Of a stretch of 24,427 nucleotides of DNA, positions 1 through 7,329 are shown one piece after another (position 1 is the stretch's first letter; each line of letters begins with the position of its first letter). This stretch comes from a virus. The position numbers and the translations under genes were made by a program. The notes beneath the pieces were generated by a model, which saw only the letters and a program-made list of their open reading frames with translations, was not told the origin of the DNA and did no database searches. The stretch lies in IMG/VR virus record IMGVR_UViG_3300021959_000375, positions 1 to 24,427 of that record. One strand, given 5' to 3'.

Positions 1-750
1 ACGATCAACATCATATGCTTGACCATCTACTGATGCTTCAAACATTTCTTTCATCACTTTTAGTTCTTCTTCACCTGGACGTTTAGGTAGGAAGTCACCT
101 AAATTATATAAACCTTGTGAGTCAATAGCAGTGGCTTCTGCTTCAGTTAATGCAGTTTCTTTCCTTGCCCATTTACTTGTGCTATAGTCAGCATAACCAC
201 CTTTAGAAGTTTTGCTTACTCTAAAGTCTAAACCTCTTGCATAATCTGTAGGTAGTTCCTCTAATTCAGGATCCATCAATGCACTTTTAATAATTTGGAA
301 TATCTGTGGTCCAATTATGAAACGTCTGATAGACTTATCTGACTTGTCATCTGCTATAGGATTTTCTCTTACAAATCCTTGCATAATATAACTACGTTTC
401 TTCCAGTACTTACGACCCATGTCTTCTAGTGATTTATCTTTAAACCAAGGACGTACTTCTGTTAGGATTGGACAAGTATCGCCCCACATTTCAACACAAG
501 GAACCTGTACTTGAACACTCTTACTGTCCATCTGTCCTTTAATTCCATTGAATGGGAGTTTGATCATTGCACGTTCAATCCAAAAGAACGTGTTGGAATT
601 GTCTGCATCAGGAAGGAAACGTAGAGTTGCACTATCGCCTTCGTTCATATTCCAATGTGGGTAAATTGCGTTATCGCCGCCGCTTGTTTGGTTGCCTTGC
701 TTGTTATCTGCCGCTGCAAGGCGAGCTCTTATTTCTGCTAATGAAGCCAT
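1..750 (-). CDS. 32: Single-stranded DNA-binding protein gp32 (3' end outside window)
   Basis: This is the N-terminal 250 codons of a T4-type gp32 helix-destabilising protein; the frame is open to the window edge. gp32 coats ssDNA during replication, recombination and repair. Translation starts at the ATG at 750, preceded by a strong TAGGAG Shine-Dalgarno that overlaps the stop of the small gene upstream. Visible gp32-like features are the short N-terminal basic arm (ARLAAADNK), the RFLP core strand (residues 44-47), a CPI motif near residue 93, the RPWFKD and KYWKKRSYI segments typical of marine T4-like gp32, and a conserved MKEMFEASVDG stretch near the window edge. Only Cys85 and Cys93 lie in the zinc region, where T4 has one His and three Cys, so the zinc site looks degenerate. 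The acidic C-terminus is not in the window. It is probably expressed from the early promoter at 906-933 together with the 46-residue gene. Assignment comes from remembered family similarity, not a search. Confidence 0.9.
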   Translation of the reverse strand, partial: MASLAEIRARLAAADNKQGNQTSGGDNAIYPHWNMNEGDSATLRFLPDADNSNTFFWIERAMIKLPFNGIKGQMDSKSVQVQVPCVEMWGDTCPILTEVRPWFKDKSLEDMGRKYWKKRSYIMQGFVRENPIADDKSDKSIRRFIIGPQIFQIIKSALMDPELEELPTDYARGLDFRVSKTSKGGYADYSTSKWARKETALTEAEATAIDSQGLYNLGDFLPKRPGEEELKVMKEMFEASVDGQAYDVDR

Positions 751-759
751 TTTCTTCTC

Positions 760-900
760 CTATTGCCTACGAGTAGCAACTACTACTCTATCATTTGCCT
801 GTTTATGTTTGTCAACAAATAATGCAACTACATTACTTGCACTTTTATTTAGCACAGTAATATCTAAAGGTGAGTTTTTATCTGTGAAAAAGTTAAACAT
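760..900 (-). CDS. 46-residue protein of unknown function upstream of gp32
   Basis: A complete small ORF fills the apparent gap between gp32 and the 709-residue protein. It begins MFNFFTDKNSP, is followed by a mixed hydrophobic/charged segment (VVALFVDKHKQANDR) and ends VATRRQ. Its TAG stop is part of the TAGGAG that serves as the gp32 ribosome binding site, and only 9 bases separate the two genes, so translational coupling is likely. A sigma70-like promoter (TTGACT, 16-base spacer, TATTAT) ends 5 bases before its ATG and there is no Shine-Dalgarno, suggesting a leaderless early message. No signal peptide or membrane segment is evident. I do not recognise a family; position and fit make it credible, but it needs homologues to be certain. 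Confidence 0.65.
   Translation of the reverse strand: MFNFFTDKNSPLDITVLNKSASNVVALFVDKHKQANDRVVVATRRQ
788..815 (-). promoter_or_regulatory. Possible second sigma70-like promoter for gp32
   Basis: TTGACA at 810-815 and a poor -10 (TGATAG, 788-793) are separated by 16 bases on the minus strand, inside the 46-residue gene. It would give gp32 its own leader of roughly 30 bases containing the TAGGAG site. The weak -10 makes this uncertain. Confidence 0.35.
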
Positions 901-905
901 GACTA

Positions 906-933
906 ATAATAGCACATGCACAGGAATAGTCAA
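906..933 (-). promoter_or_regulatory. Sigma70-like early promoter for the 46-aa gene and gp32
   Basis: On the minus strand, TTGACT (928-933), a 16-base spacer and TATTAT (906-911) form a good host-type promoter. The same two hexamers with the same spacer occur at 24017-24044. The predicted start of transcription falls within a base or so of the ATG at 900. Confidence 0.7.
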
Positions 934-951
934 AGATTTTGGTTGAGTTTG

Positions 952-3081
952 TTAACCTTTTGCGAGGTAAAGAATTCTTTCAAGCATTGGATCACGTTCT
1001 GCTTTGAGTGCTTCTTTGCCAGTGTCGATATCTTGTATTTCTGTCGTCACATGCTTCTTTTCAACAACCTGTCCACTAAGCCTACGCATATCTGACATTT
1101 GAGCATCTTCTATTATACCACCTAATGCTTTGATTCCTTTTTCGGCGAATTGTATAACCTCAGCTGGTTCTGCGTCGACTAAATCTCTGGCCATTTTATA
1201 CACGTCTAATGTTACATCGTCGGCATTTGCATGCATGTCCTTAAAGTAGTCGCCCATTTCATCTAAGATATGATCATTGTCGGTAAAGTCATTTGTAGAC
1301 GCTTGGTCGTATAAGTGATTAAGGTCGCTAATCAATTCTCTTTTAAGTTCATCTGCACTCATGTAGTCGGTATCGTCTTCAGTCATGTCTTCGGAATCCA
1401 AATCGTCCTGGGCCATCATGTCAACTGGTTTTTCGTTGTCAGTTCCATCTTGGTCGTTTGGATTGACAAAACTGTCCATGCCCTCATATTGAGGTGCAAC
1501 TCTATCCATATAGTCAATCCGTACCCATTCAGCCAGATCATATTCTTCATGTAGTGCATCATAGTCTTCTTCAGCAACTGGTGTACCGTCGGTATACTTT
1601 ATGCCATCTTCAAGAACAAAAATTAAATCATCAAAGTCCTGCATATCATATTCGATAGTGTCTTGGTCTATTTCTTTGCCTTTGAAAATAATTTTATCGC
1701 TGTAGCCTTCTTCAATGTCTGAACCACCAGCAGTTTTCACTACATCTTGTCCGCCCATGCCCATTTCTAAACTGCGTTGCTTGCCTGCGGCTGCATTGGC
1801 CTGTCCTTGTTCATATCCACTTGCTGGTTCTTCTTGTGTAGGTGATTCACTTACGTTAACATCTATGTCAACACCAAGTTCCTGAGCACGTGCCTTTACT
1901 AATTCTCTACAATCTGCATCTGGATCTTTGTCTGCTAGTTCACCAATGTCATCAAACAAACTGTCATCGCCAATCAAGTCATAAAGTTGTTCTGAAGCAT
2001 ACTCGCCATCAGGTCCACATGGTAGAGGCTTTGACATAAGCTCTTGTAGCCTTGCCATGTCTTCTGCAGTTTCTGGCAATGCCCATGTACCTTCCATTAT
2101 TTGGTCGGTCCAGTTTTCAAATTGGTTTGCTTCTTTCATTGTGCTTTCCTTTATTTTTGCTAGTATAGGCAATGCTTCTTCGATACGGCTATCAACTGCA
2201 CTGTTTACAAATACTTCTCTTACACTTTCGATTGTTTCGTCTAATTCTGTTGCTACTGCTGGATCATATGTGGCAAATATTTCTTTGTATCCACGTTTGC
2301 CAATCATCTTCTTGGCTTTGCGTTTTAGATCTGCATAATGCTTTACTGCATCTTCTACTATGCCCAATGCTTGTTCGTTTTGTGCAAATGCATTACTGCG
2401 ACTTGCTCTTACAAACTTTCCTAGTGTTTTTATTTCATTTATGGTTTCGCTAATGTACTGTCCAAATGCATCATATGGTGTACCGCCTTCGCTTACGTGA
2501 CGTGCCATTGCTTTAGCACCAGCAATACTTTCAAAAGGCATGCGAAATCTTTCACCTTGTGCATTTTCAACAAATAGTGCCGCAATGTTTCTGAAGCGTT
2601 GCTCACCTTCACCAATAGCTCGTGAATGTTGTATCACTACTTTTGCTTTGCCTGGCTGGTTGCTATAGCTCTTGCTTTTACCTTGAGCTTTCCATGCTTC
2701 CATAATAAGGCTTTCGCTTATGTCTGCCATGCTGGCCATTTGATACTTCAGTTTGTTCATGTTGTTCAAACTGAATGTAAGCAGGTTGCGTTTTGCAGTT
2801 TGTCTAAGCATTGCAAGAAAATCATACCAGTCACCTTTATCGCCAGGATCCATACCTTTGCCTAAGTTGTCACCATAGTAGACTTCTAAGTCATTGTCTC
2901 CATTTATTAATACTACAACTGTTCCGTATTCATTTCCGTTAACAGAAAAATTGAAACTAAACAAATCCGCTTCTCTCGGATTTACTGTAGGTTTACCCAT
3001 TGAATCCAAGCTCTTAGGATCTAAGTCTCTAGTAACTAACAAATCATAAATTTGTTGTGATGCTGTGTTTTCTTGTGCCAT
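952..3081 (-). CDS. 709-residue acidic protein of unknown function, marine T4-like type
   Basis: A large protein of a kind I recall as common but uncharacterised in marine T4-like phages. The N-terminal 100 residues (QQIYDLLVTRDLD, FSFNF, YGTVVVLINGDNDLEVYYGDN) look like a compact alpha/beta domain. The middle, to about residue 330, is helical and basic to mixed (ARHVSEGGTPYDAFGQYI, DSRIEEALPILAKI). The C-terminal half is strongly acidic and low in complexity (many D/E, a DDTDYMSADELK segment) with probable coiled coil near the end. No catalytic motif, signal peptide or membrane helix is evident. It lies directly behind gp17, and its late-like octamer overlaps the gp17 stop, which suggests a virion or assembly role; that is inference from context. 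No Shine-Dalgarno precedes its ATG; the AATAAATA octamer sits exactly 5 bases before the ATG. Confidence 0.85.
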   Translation of the reverse strand: MAQENTASQQIYDLLVTRDLDPKSLDSMGKPTVNPREADLFSFNFSVNGNEYGTVVVLINGDNDLEVYYGDNLGKGMDPGDKGDWYDFLAMLRQTAKRNLLTFSLNNMNKLKYQMASMADISESLIMEAWKAQGKSKSYSNQPGKAKVVIQHSRAIGEGEQRFRNIAALFVENAQGERFRMPFESIAGAKAMARHVSEGGTPYDAFGQYISETINEIKTLGKFVRASRSNAFAQNEQALGIVEDAVKHYADLKRKAKKMIGKRGYKEIFATYDPAVATELDETIESVREVFVNSAVDSRIEEALPILAKIKESTMKEANQFENWTDQIMEGTWALPETAEDMARLQELMSKPLPCGPDGEYASEQLYDLIGDDSLFDDIGELADKDPDADCRELVKARAQELGVDIDVNVSESPTQEEPASGYEQGQANAAAGKQRSLEMGMGGQDVVKTAGGSDIEEGYSDKIIFKGKEIDQDTIEYDMQDFDDLIFVLEDGIKYTDGTPVAEEDYDALHEEYDLAEWVRIDYMDRVAPQYEGMDSFVNPNDQDGTDNEKPVDMMAQDDLDSEDMTEDDTDYMSADELKRELISDLNHLYDQASTNDFTDNDHILDEMGDYFKDMHANADDVTLDVYKMARDLVDAEPAEVIQFAEKGIKALGGIIEDAQMSDMRRLSGQVVEKKHVTTEIQDIDTGKEALKAERDPMLERILYLAKG

Positions 3082-3086
3082 GTACG

Positions 3087-3094
3087 TATTTATT
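3087..3094 (-). promoter_or_regulatory. Late-like promoter octamer, 709-aa gene (leaderless geometry)
   Basis: AATAAATA on the minus strand, one mismatch from the T4 late octamer TATAAATA, is followed by 5 bases (CGTAC) and the ATG. In T4 the octamer covers about -13 to -6, so +1 would be the A of the ATG. Confidence 0.6.
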
Positions 3095-4670
3095 AAAACA
3101 TTGCCACAAACGGCATAGGTTCTAATGTTTCCTCGCTAAAATCTGTAAGGTGTGAATCAAGTTCTTTGTGATAACTTGTAAGAACCTGGAGCATACGAAT
3201 CGCCAGAAGCGTACTCATCACTAAATCATCAGTCTCGCCAGGCTTGCCAGCATAACTTGTACCGTGAGCAACAAAGTTCTTCAATTCTCCAATCAAACTA
3301 GGAGAGCTTATTGTCATCTTGTTTGTTTCAACCAGTGTTTTTAACTTGGCACAGGCTGCAATTTTACTTTTGTTTGTGGTATTAAAACCTTTACGATATC
3401 TTCTTCCGCTTGCACTTACTACACTGCTGTCGCTGAGAAAGTATCCTTCAATGTTTTGTTCTCCGTACTGTTCGATGCACAACAAAGCGGCCTCGCCTAT
3501 TGTATTGTTTTCAACACTATAATAAACGCTTTGTGGCTCTTGCACAGTAGAATTTATTTCTTTGACTATTTCAACCATAATTCTAATTTGTTCTGTGATT
3601 GGCGTTCTGTTGTGTCTCCATTCTGCAACTTGTGTAGTTGAGTTTGCTTCGTAAACTTGTATAGCACTAGGGTCTCCGCCTGTACCAAGACTAGGATCTA
3701 GTGCAACTACATATATTTTACCTTTCTGCGGACGTTTATACCAACGTACCTGTCCAGTTTTGTATAATGGTTCAAGTAAACCTTCCAGATCAATTAATTT
3801 TGTCGGAGATATAAGTGTTTCGTCTGATATAATAAATTCACAGTCCATCTCTCGTCGAAAACGTTCAATCCCAAGTATGTTACGTTGTTCAGTTGCCCAA
3901 TCTTCGTCTCTGTCAGGATGCTCTCGCCAGTATGCTCTATATGCCTTAAAACCATTGATGCCAAGTTCTTTAGTATTTCCAAATTCGTCTTCAGTTTTAT
4001 TAGCACCTTTCCATATAAATGCAAATTGATCCTCATCACTGTTTGGAGTACTGGTAATAATCGCACCACCACCTGTTGACAATGTAGGCGATATACTAGT
4101 CCAAAATTCTCTGGCGATAGTTGGTCTTACAAATGCAAACTCATCGCAATATAACAAGGTTATACTCATACCTCGTCCTGTGTTTTCAGTTGTGGTTTGT
4201 GCTACTATTCTACTTCCATTATCAAATTCTATTGAGCCCTTGTTATAACTGGTTACACCTGCACGTATATGATCAGGACATGCTTCATAGCTGTATCTTA
4301 CACGTTGCATGATTTCTTGGGCACCTGCATATTTGTGTGCCGCAACCAATATTGTACTATCAGGTTTGAACATTGCATACCATAAGAGATATCCAGCCGC
4401 ACTTGTGCTTTTACCAGTTTGTCTAGGCATCATTGATATGCTGAATCTATAGTTGTGATATGTGCTTATTAAACGTTCTTGAAACTCCCAGGGATCGTAC
4501 TGCAACTTTCCTTGTACAGGATGTTGAATAAAGAAAAAGTTACGCATAAAGTACTCTGGGCCAGTTTCTGGATCAGCACAACGCATAAACTCGTCTAGTT
4601 GTTGTTCAGTGAATTCTTGTTTTTTATAAGGAGTTTTTACTAATACCCCATCTTCTTGTCTTGCTACCAT
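3093..4670 (-). CDS. 17: Terminase large subunit gp17
   Basis: ATP-driven DNA-packaging motor and headful nuclease that docks on the portal vertex. The 525-residue length is slightly shorter than T4 gp17 (about 610). The N-terminal ATPase has Walker A PRQTGKST (residues 82-89) and Walker B LLYCDE with Asp176 and catalytic Glu177, followed by the ITSTPN coupling motif (205-210). The C-terminal RNase H-like nuclease has Asp325 in ALDPSLGTGGDP, Glu387 in SVENN and Asp481/482 in GETDDLVMS, matching the three acidic positions of T4 gp17. The start at 4670 has no Shine-Dalgarno; a TATAAGTA late-like octamer lies exactly 5 bases upstream, overlapping the stop of the radical SAM gene. Unlike T4, the small subunit gp16 is not adjacent but about 8.5 kb upstream in the direction of transcription. 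Confidence 0.97.
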   Translation of the reverse strand: MVARQEDGVLVKTPYKKQEFTEQQLDEFMRCADPETGPEYFMRNFFFIQHPVQGKLQYDPWEFQERLISTYHNYRFSISMMPRQTGKSTSAAGYLLWYAMFKPDSTILVAAHKYAGAQEIMQRVRYSYEACPDHIRAGVTSYNKGSIEFDNGSRIVAQTTTENTGRGMSITLLYCDEFAFVRPTIAREFWTSISPTLSTGGGAIITSTPNSDEDQFAFIWKGANKTEDEFGNTKELGINGFKAYRAYWREHPDRDEDWATEQRNILGIERFRREMDCEFIISDETLISPTKLIDLEGLLEPLYKTGQVRWYKRPQKGKIYVVALDPSLGTGGDPSAIQVYEANSTTQVAEWRHNRTPITEQIRIMVEIVKEINSTVQEPQSVYYSVENNTIGEAALLCIEQYGEQNIEGYFLSDSSVVSASGRRYRKGFNTTNKSKIAACAKLKTLVETNKMTISSPSLIGELKNFVAHGTSYAGKPGETDDLVMSTLLAIRMLQVLTSYHKELDSHLTDFSEETLEPMPFVAMF

Positions 4671-4675
4671 ACTAG

Positions 4676-4683
4676 TACTTATA
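4676..4683 (-). promoter_or_regulatory. Late-like promoter octamer, gp17 (leaderless geometry)
   Basis: TATAAGTA on the minus strand, one mismatch from TATAAATA, is followed by CTAGT (5 bases) and the gp17 ATG. It overlaps the TAA stop of the radical SAM gene. The same octamer recurs before the radical SAM gene. Confidence 0.6.
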
Positions 4684-5881
4684 GTGCTCGGGCAATCTCA
4701 GGCCACAGTTTTTCAAACTGTCCTTTTTGATCAGGATGCCATTCTGTTTCTAATTTTTCTGTAAATTCAATAAATTCTTTACTGCGTGTAAGATTATCTG
4801 GCGGCAAAAGTTCTTTTATACCATGAGAAGTAGCTTCACCTGTATTACCTTTTATAAGTTGTTGTTCGATTCCAGATAAAAAGTCCAATTCACGATTTGT
4901 AGAAGGTCTGTTTGATCCAACATGTAGTTTTCGGTATCTATGTATTTCGTCAATTGCCAATTGTCTTATTTGGTCGTTGTGTTGACTAGGGTCAAGGTGA
5001 TCGCCCCATACAACCTGCCAAGTAATAGATAAGTTATGTTTAAGTGCATATTCTTTTAGTTCGCAAACTTTTGTGCAGTTGTATATATTATAAACTGCAT
5101 GTATTCCTCCGCCATGTGAAGAGTTTTTTATTTTGTTTGCAACAGTGGTAATATTTTTGTCCATTTGTTTCCAAGAACTACCCCACCTGACGTATTCAAA
5201 TCTTTCTCCGATGTTATCGAAACTCATACTCCAACTGACATTATCTCTTGCAAGTAACTTTTTTGGTACTGGAAATCGATCAAAATCTACAGTGCAATTT
5301 GTTATTAGTGTCACTTGGACGTCTGAAGGCAAGATATCTAAAAGTCTATCATTTTCCTTCATCATTAACGGTTCACCGCCTACCATTGCGACTTCTCTTA
5401 CAAAATCTTTGTGTTTGCTGATATAATCAATTACTTGTTGCTCTTGCTTGTTGATTGTATGACTATTACCTTGTCCGATTATACTTGCCCATTTAGTACT
5501 AAAAACTGAACTACAATAGGTACATGCTAAATTGCAAGTATTATTCCAGCGTACATCAATCAATGCGGGTTTGTGTTCATCAAGACTGGCATTTGCAACA
5601 TCAAAATCTTCGCTTACATTGTTGTGCCAATGTCTTTCGCTTTCGCCTGTAATGTTTTCTCGGCGTATACAACCGTCGCAGTATTTTTCGTGCAATACTC
5701 CGTTACGTATTGACTTTTTTATTTCTTTAAGAGTATCGCTTTGTAAAATTGATTCAATTGATCCATCATCATGCTTTCCTAGCATGTTTGGATTAGCGGC
5801 ACAACAGGTTTTTATTTGTCCTTCAAAATTTAAATGCAGACTACGCCATGGGGCTGCACAATACTTTTTCTCTTGTTCCAT
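4679..5881 (-). CDS. Radical SAM protein with N-terminal SPASM/twitch-like cysteine region
   Basis: A 400-residue member of the radical SAM superfamily, which uses a [4Fe-4S] cluster and S-adenosylmethionine to generate radicals. The cluster motif CxxxCxxC is Cys116, Cys120 and Cys123 (TCNLACTYC). A glycine-rich SAM-binding segment follows (MVGGEPLM). Before the core is a twitch/SPASM-like auxiliary region with Cys8 (YCAAPW), Cys26-Cys27 and Cys68/Cys71 (YCDGC). This order, auxiliary cysteines first and core second, is what I recall for 'twitch domain' radical SAM proteins in marine phages; their substrates are unknown to me. It sits between a 45-residue peptide gene and gp17, with its own late-like octamer 5 bases before the ATG and no Shine-Dalgarno. 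Peptide or tRNA modification is possible; the substrate is not evident from sequence. Confidence 0.9.
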   Translation of the reverse strand: MEQEKKYCAAPWRSLHLNFEGQIKTCCAANPNMLGKHDDGSIESILQSDTLKEIKKSIRNGVLHEKYCDGCIRRENITGESERHWHNNVSEDFDVANASLDEHKPALIDVRWNNTCNLACTYCSSVFSTKWASIIGQGNSHTINKQEQQVIDYISKHKDFVREVAMVGGEPLMMKENDRLLDILPSDVQVTLITNCTVDFDRFPVPKKLLARDNVSWSMSFDNIGERFEYVRWGSSWKQMDKNITTVANKIKNSSHGGGIHAVYNIYNCTKVCELKEYALKHNLSITWQVVWGDHLDPSQHNDQIRQLAIDEIHRYRKLHVGSNRPSTNRELDFLSGIEQQLIKGNTGEATSHGIKELLPPDNLTRSKEFIEFTEKLETEWHPDQKGQFEKLWPEIARAL

Positions 5882-5886
5882 ACCAT

Positions 5887-5894
5887 TACTTATA
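5887..5894 (-). promoter_or_regulatory. Late-like promoter octamer, radical SAM gene (leaderless geometry)
   Basis: TATAAGTA on the minus strand, then ATGGT (5 bases) and the ATG at 5881. The octamer overlaps the stop codon of the 45-residue gene. No Shine-Dalgarno is present. Confidence 0.6.
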
Positions 5895-6027
5895 TGGACT
5901 TTGGAGAACGGTTTTTTATTTTGTTATTTGATTTTGGTTGTAGATACTCAGCTGGTAAAGGAGCAACCTTGGGTGTTGGCTTTGGTTTTGGTTTTTCAAG
6001 TCCGCCAAAATTTATGCCTGTAATCAT
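5890..6027 (-). CDS. 45-residue Pro/Lys-rich peptide upstream of radical SAM gene
   Basis: A small ORF fits exactly between the thermonuclease and radical SAM genes. Its ATG overlaps the thermonuclease TGA (ATGA), the classic arrangement for translational coupling, and its TAA lies inside the octamer for the radical SAM gene. The product starts MITGINFGGLEKP, has a KPKPKPTPKVAPLPAEY proline/lysine section and a basic Asn/Lys/Ser C-terminus. It has no cysteine, no membrane segment and no recognisable domain. Because radical SAM enzymes often act on small peptides encoded beside them, it could be a substrate, but that is speculation. It could also be a spacer or a C-terminal remnant of an older gene. 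Confidence 0.55.
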   Translation of the reverse strand: MITGINFGGLEKPKPKPTPKVAPLPAEYLQPKSNNKIKNRSPKSI

Positions 6028-6464
6028 GTTACTACGCCATCTTCAAGCAACTTAACTCGATTGGCTAGGTGTGCTTTTTGTACGTCTTCTTTGTTCTGTC
6101 CATGATAAGGTACTGCGTGTCCTTCGCTTACAAGAATTTCAGTAAGCATACGCCATGTATCTGTAGCACCGTCGTACACACTAAAGTCGCCTAAGATACG
6201 TCCAAACTTGCCTTTCATATCTTCGCCGTTTTTGTTTATTTGTGTTTTGAGAACGCAGGTTTTCCCTAGTAGTTGTTTTACTCTTGCTTTGGCGGCAAGC
6301 CCAAACTTTTTTTCTTCTTTGTCTCTTGTTCTTGATTCTGGTGTGTCTATGCCCATTATACGAACACGCTCATCTGATAGCACTATGCCAAATCCTAAGT
6401 CGATATCTACATCAACTGTGTCACCATCTACAACTTTTATTACTGTTGCTCTATACTCATACAT
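6024..6464 (-). CDS. Thermonuclease (staphylococcal nuclease family, SNc)
   Basis: A 146-residue calcium-dependent phosphodiesterase of the micrococcal nuclease family. Catalytic residues are intact and fall at nearly the same positions as in staphylococcal nuclease: Asp13/Asp15 in VVDGDTVDVD, Arg35 in VRIMG, Asp40, Thr41 and Glu43 in IDTPES, and Arg89 in GKFGRI. There is no signal peptide, so it should act in the host cytoplasm or be packaged. A possible role is degrading host DNA or RNA for nucleotide recycling; this is inference. It has a clear AGGAG ribosome binding site and a late-like octamer at 6486-6493, giving a leader of about 17 bases. Its stop overlaps the start of the 45-residue gene. 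Confidence 0.92.
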   Translation of the reverse strand: MYEYRATVIKVVDGDTVDVDIDLGFGIVLSDERVRIMGIDTPESRTRDKEEKKFGLAAKARVKQLLGKTCVLKTQINKNGEDMKGKFGRILGDFSVYDGATDTWRMLTEILVSEGHAVPYHGQNKEDVQKAHLANRVKLLEDGVVT

Positions 6465-6485
6465 ATTATGCTCCTGTTATAGGAG

Positions 6486-6493
6486 TATTTATT
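6486..6493 (-). promoter_or_regulatory. Late-like promoter octamer, thermonuclease
   Basis: AATAAATA on the minus strand; the predicted start lies 6 bases downstream at an A, leaving a short leader that contains AGGAG before the ATG at 6464. This is the leadered arrangement, unlike the radical SAM gene and gp17. Confidence 0.55.
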
Positions 6494-6498
6494 AAGTA

Positions 6499-7329
6499 TT
6501 ATAAATCCCACTTGTTAGCAAAGTATGTTTCAAGACCAGATATTTCGCTTGCTGTCAGAGTTCTACTATAAAAAACCAGTTCAGCAACAAATCCTGTAAA
6601 CTGATTTCCAAGTTCTTCTTGATAATCACTGCCAACAATAAAACTGTTACAGATGCCGCCAAATGCAGAAGGTACTGGATCAGTATAGGTAAGTGGAACA
6701 TCACTTTCATCTAGTCTAAATTTCAATCGGTCAGAATCAGTTGCGCCGGTGCCATCAAAAATGATTGATTGTATATGATAGCTGCTGTCTGTTCCAACAG
6801 GTGTAGTTGGTGTAGCACTCATTGCACCTACTTGGCCAGTCATCATGTACAATTCATATTCATTGGCTGCATTTTTACCGTAGCCCATATCACCACAGTC
6901 GGATTGTGCTTGTGTTTCAATAACTCCGCTACTACCGTTGCTAAATCTACTAACAATAAACATACTAGCACCAGTGAGATTTTGTAACCATGTTGCTGGA
7001 TTACTGCTACACGCATCCGAGCCATCAAATTCCAATGCACCAAGGCTGTTAAGTTGATTAGTTCTGTAGTTTGGTCTTCCTCCTGGGCCGCCAACAACAG
7101 GGTTCAAGTTGTGTGCATACGCCGAAAGGTCGTTCCATTGTGTTATACCGTCGCCATCACTGGGATTTGTAGGCTGAAAGTATTCATTGGTTGCAGCATC
7201 ATACCAAATTTCAAGCACCAATGGAGCGTCAGGAACAATATCTCCAGGATTTGGTTCAGCTGGTGCTCCAGGTGAGTATGAGTTGTTAAGCACTCCTAGG
7301 CCCCGGGACTTAAAGACCCGATTAACCAT
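6499..7329 (-). CDS. Concanavalin/LamG-fold virion protein (276 aa)
   Basis: The protein is rich in Gly, Ser, Thr and Asn. A short N-terminal part (SYSPGAPAEPNPGDIVPDAP) leads into a beta-sandwich typical of concanavalin A-like/LamG domains: WYDA and ITQWNDLS near the start, LEFDGSD, an internal SMFIVSRF strand, and the closing FVAELVFYSRTLTASE-type helix-strand characteristic of this fold. No catalytic motif is visible. Such proteins usually decorate phage particles or bind carbohydrate. The ATG at 7329 overlaps the TAA of the 99-residue gene (TAATG), so both are translated from one message. Tail fibre or capsid decoration cannot be distinguished. Confidence 0.75.
   Translation of the reverse strand: MVNRVFKSRGLGVLNNSYSPGAPAEPNPGDIVPDAPLVLEIWYDAATNEYFQPTNPSDGDGITQWNDLSAYAHNLNPVVGGPGGRPNYRTNQLNSLGALEFDGSDACSSNPATWLQNLTGASMFIVSRFSNGSSGVIETQAQSDCGDMGYGKNAANEYELYMMTGQVGAMSATPTTPVGTDSSYHIQSIIFDGTGATDSDRLKFRLDESDVPLTYTDPVPSAFGGICNSFIVGSDYQEELGNQFTGFVAELVFYSRTLTASEISGLETYFANKWDL

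Noticed and set aside
788-815. Confident assignment of a second promoter for gp32
   Set aside because: The -10 is poor and the site lies within a coding frame, so it is kept only as a low-confidence feature.
567-946. Plus-strand open frames opposite gp32 and the upstream gap
   Set aside because: They lack ribosome binding sites and lie opposite a well-supported gp32 frame and the 46-codon gene; composition looks like an antisense shadow.
5532-6023. 163-codon plus-strand frame opposite the radical SAM gene
   Set aside because: The opposite strand has intact catalytic motifs and a small coupled gene; this frame has no domain or ribosome binding site.
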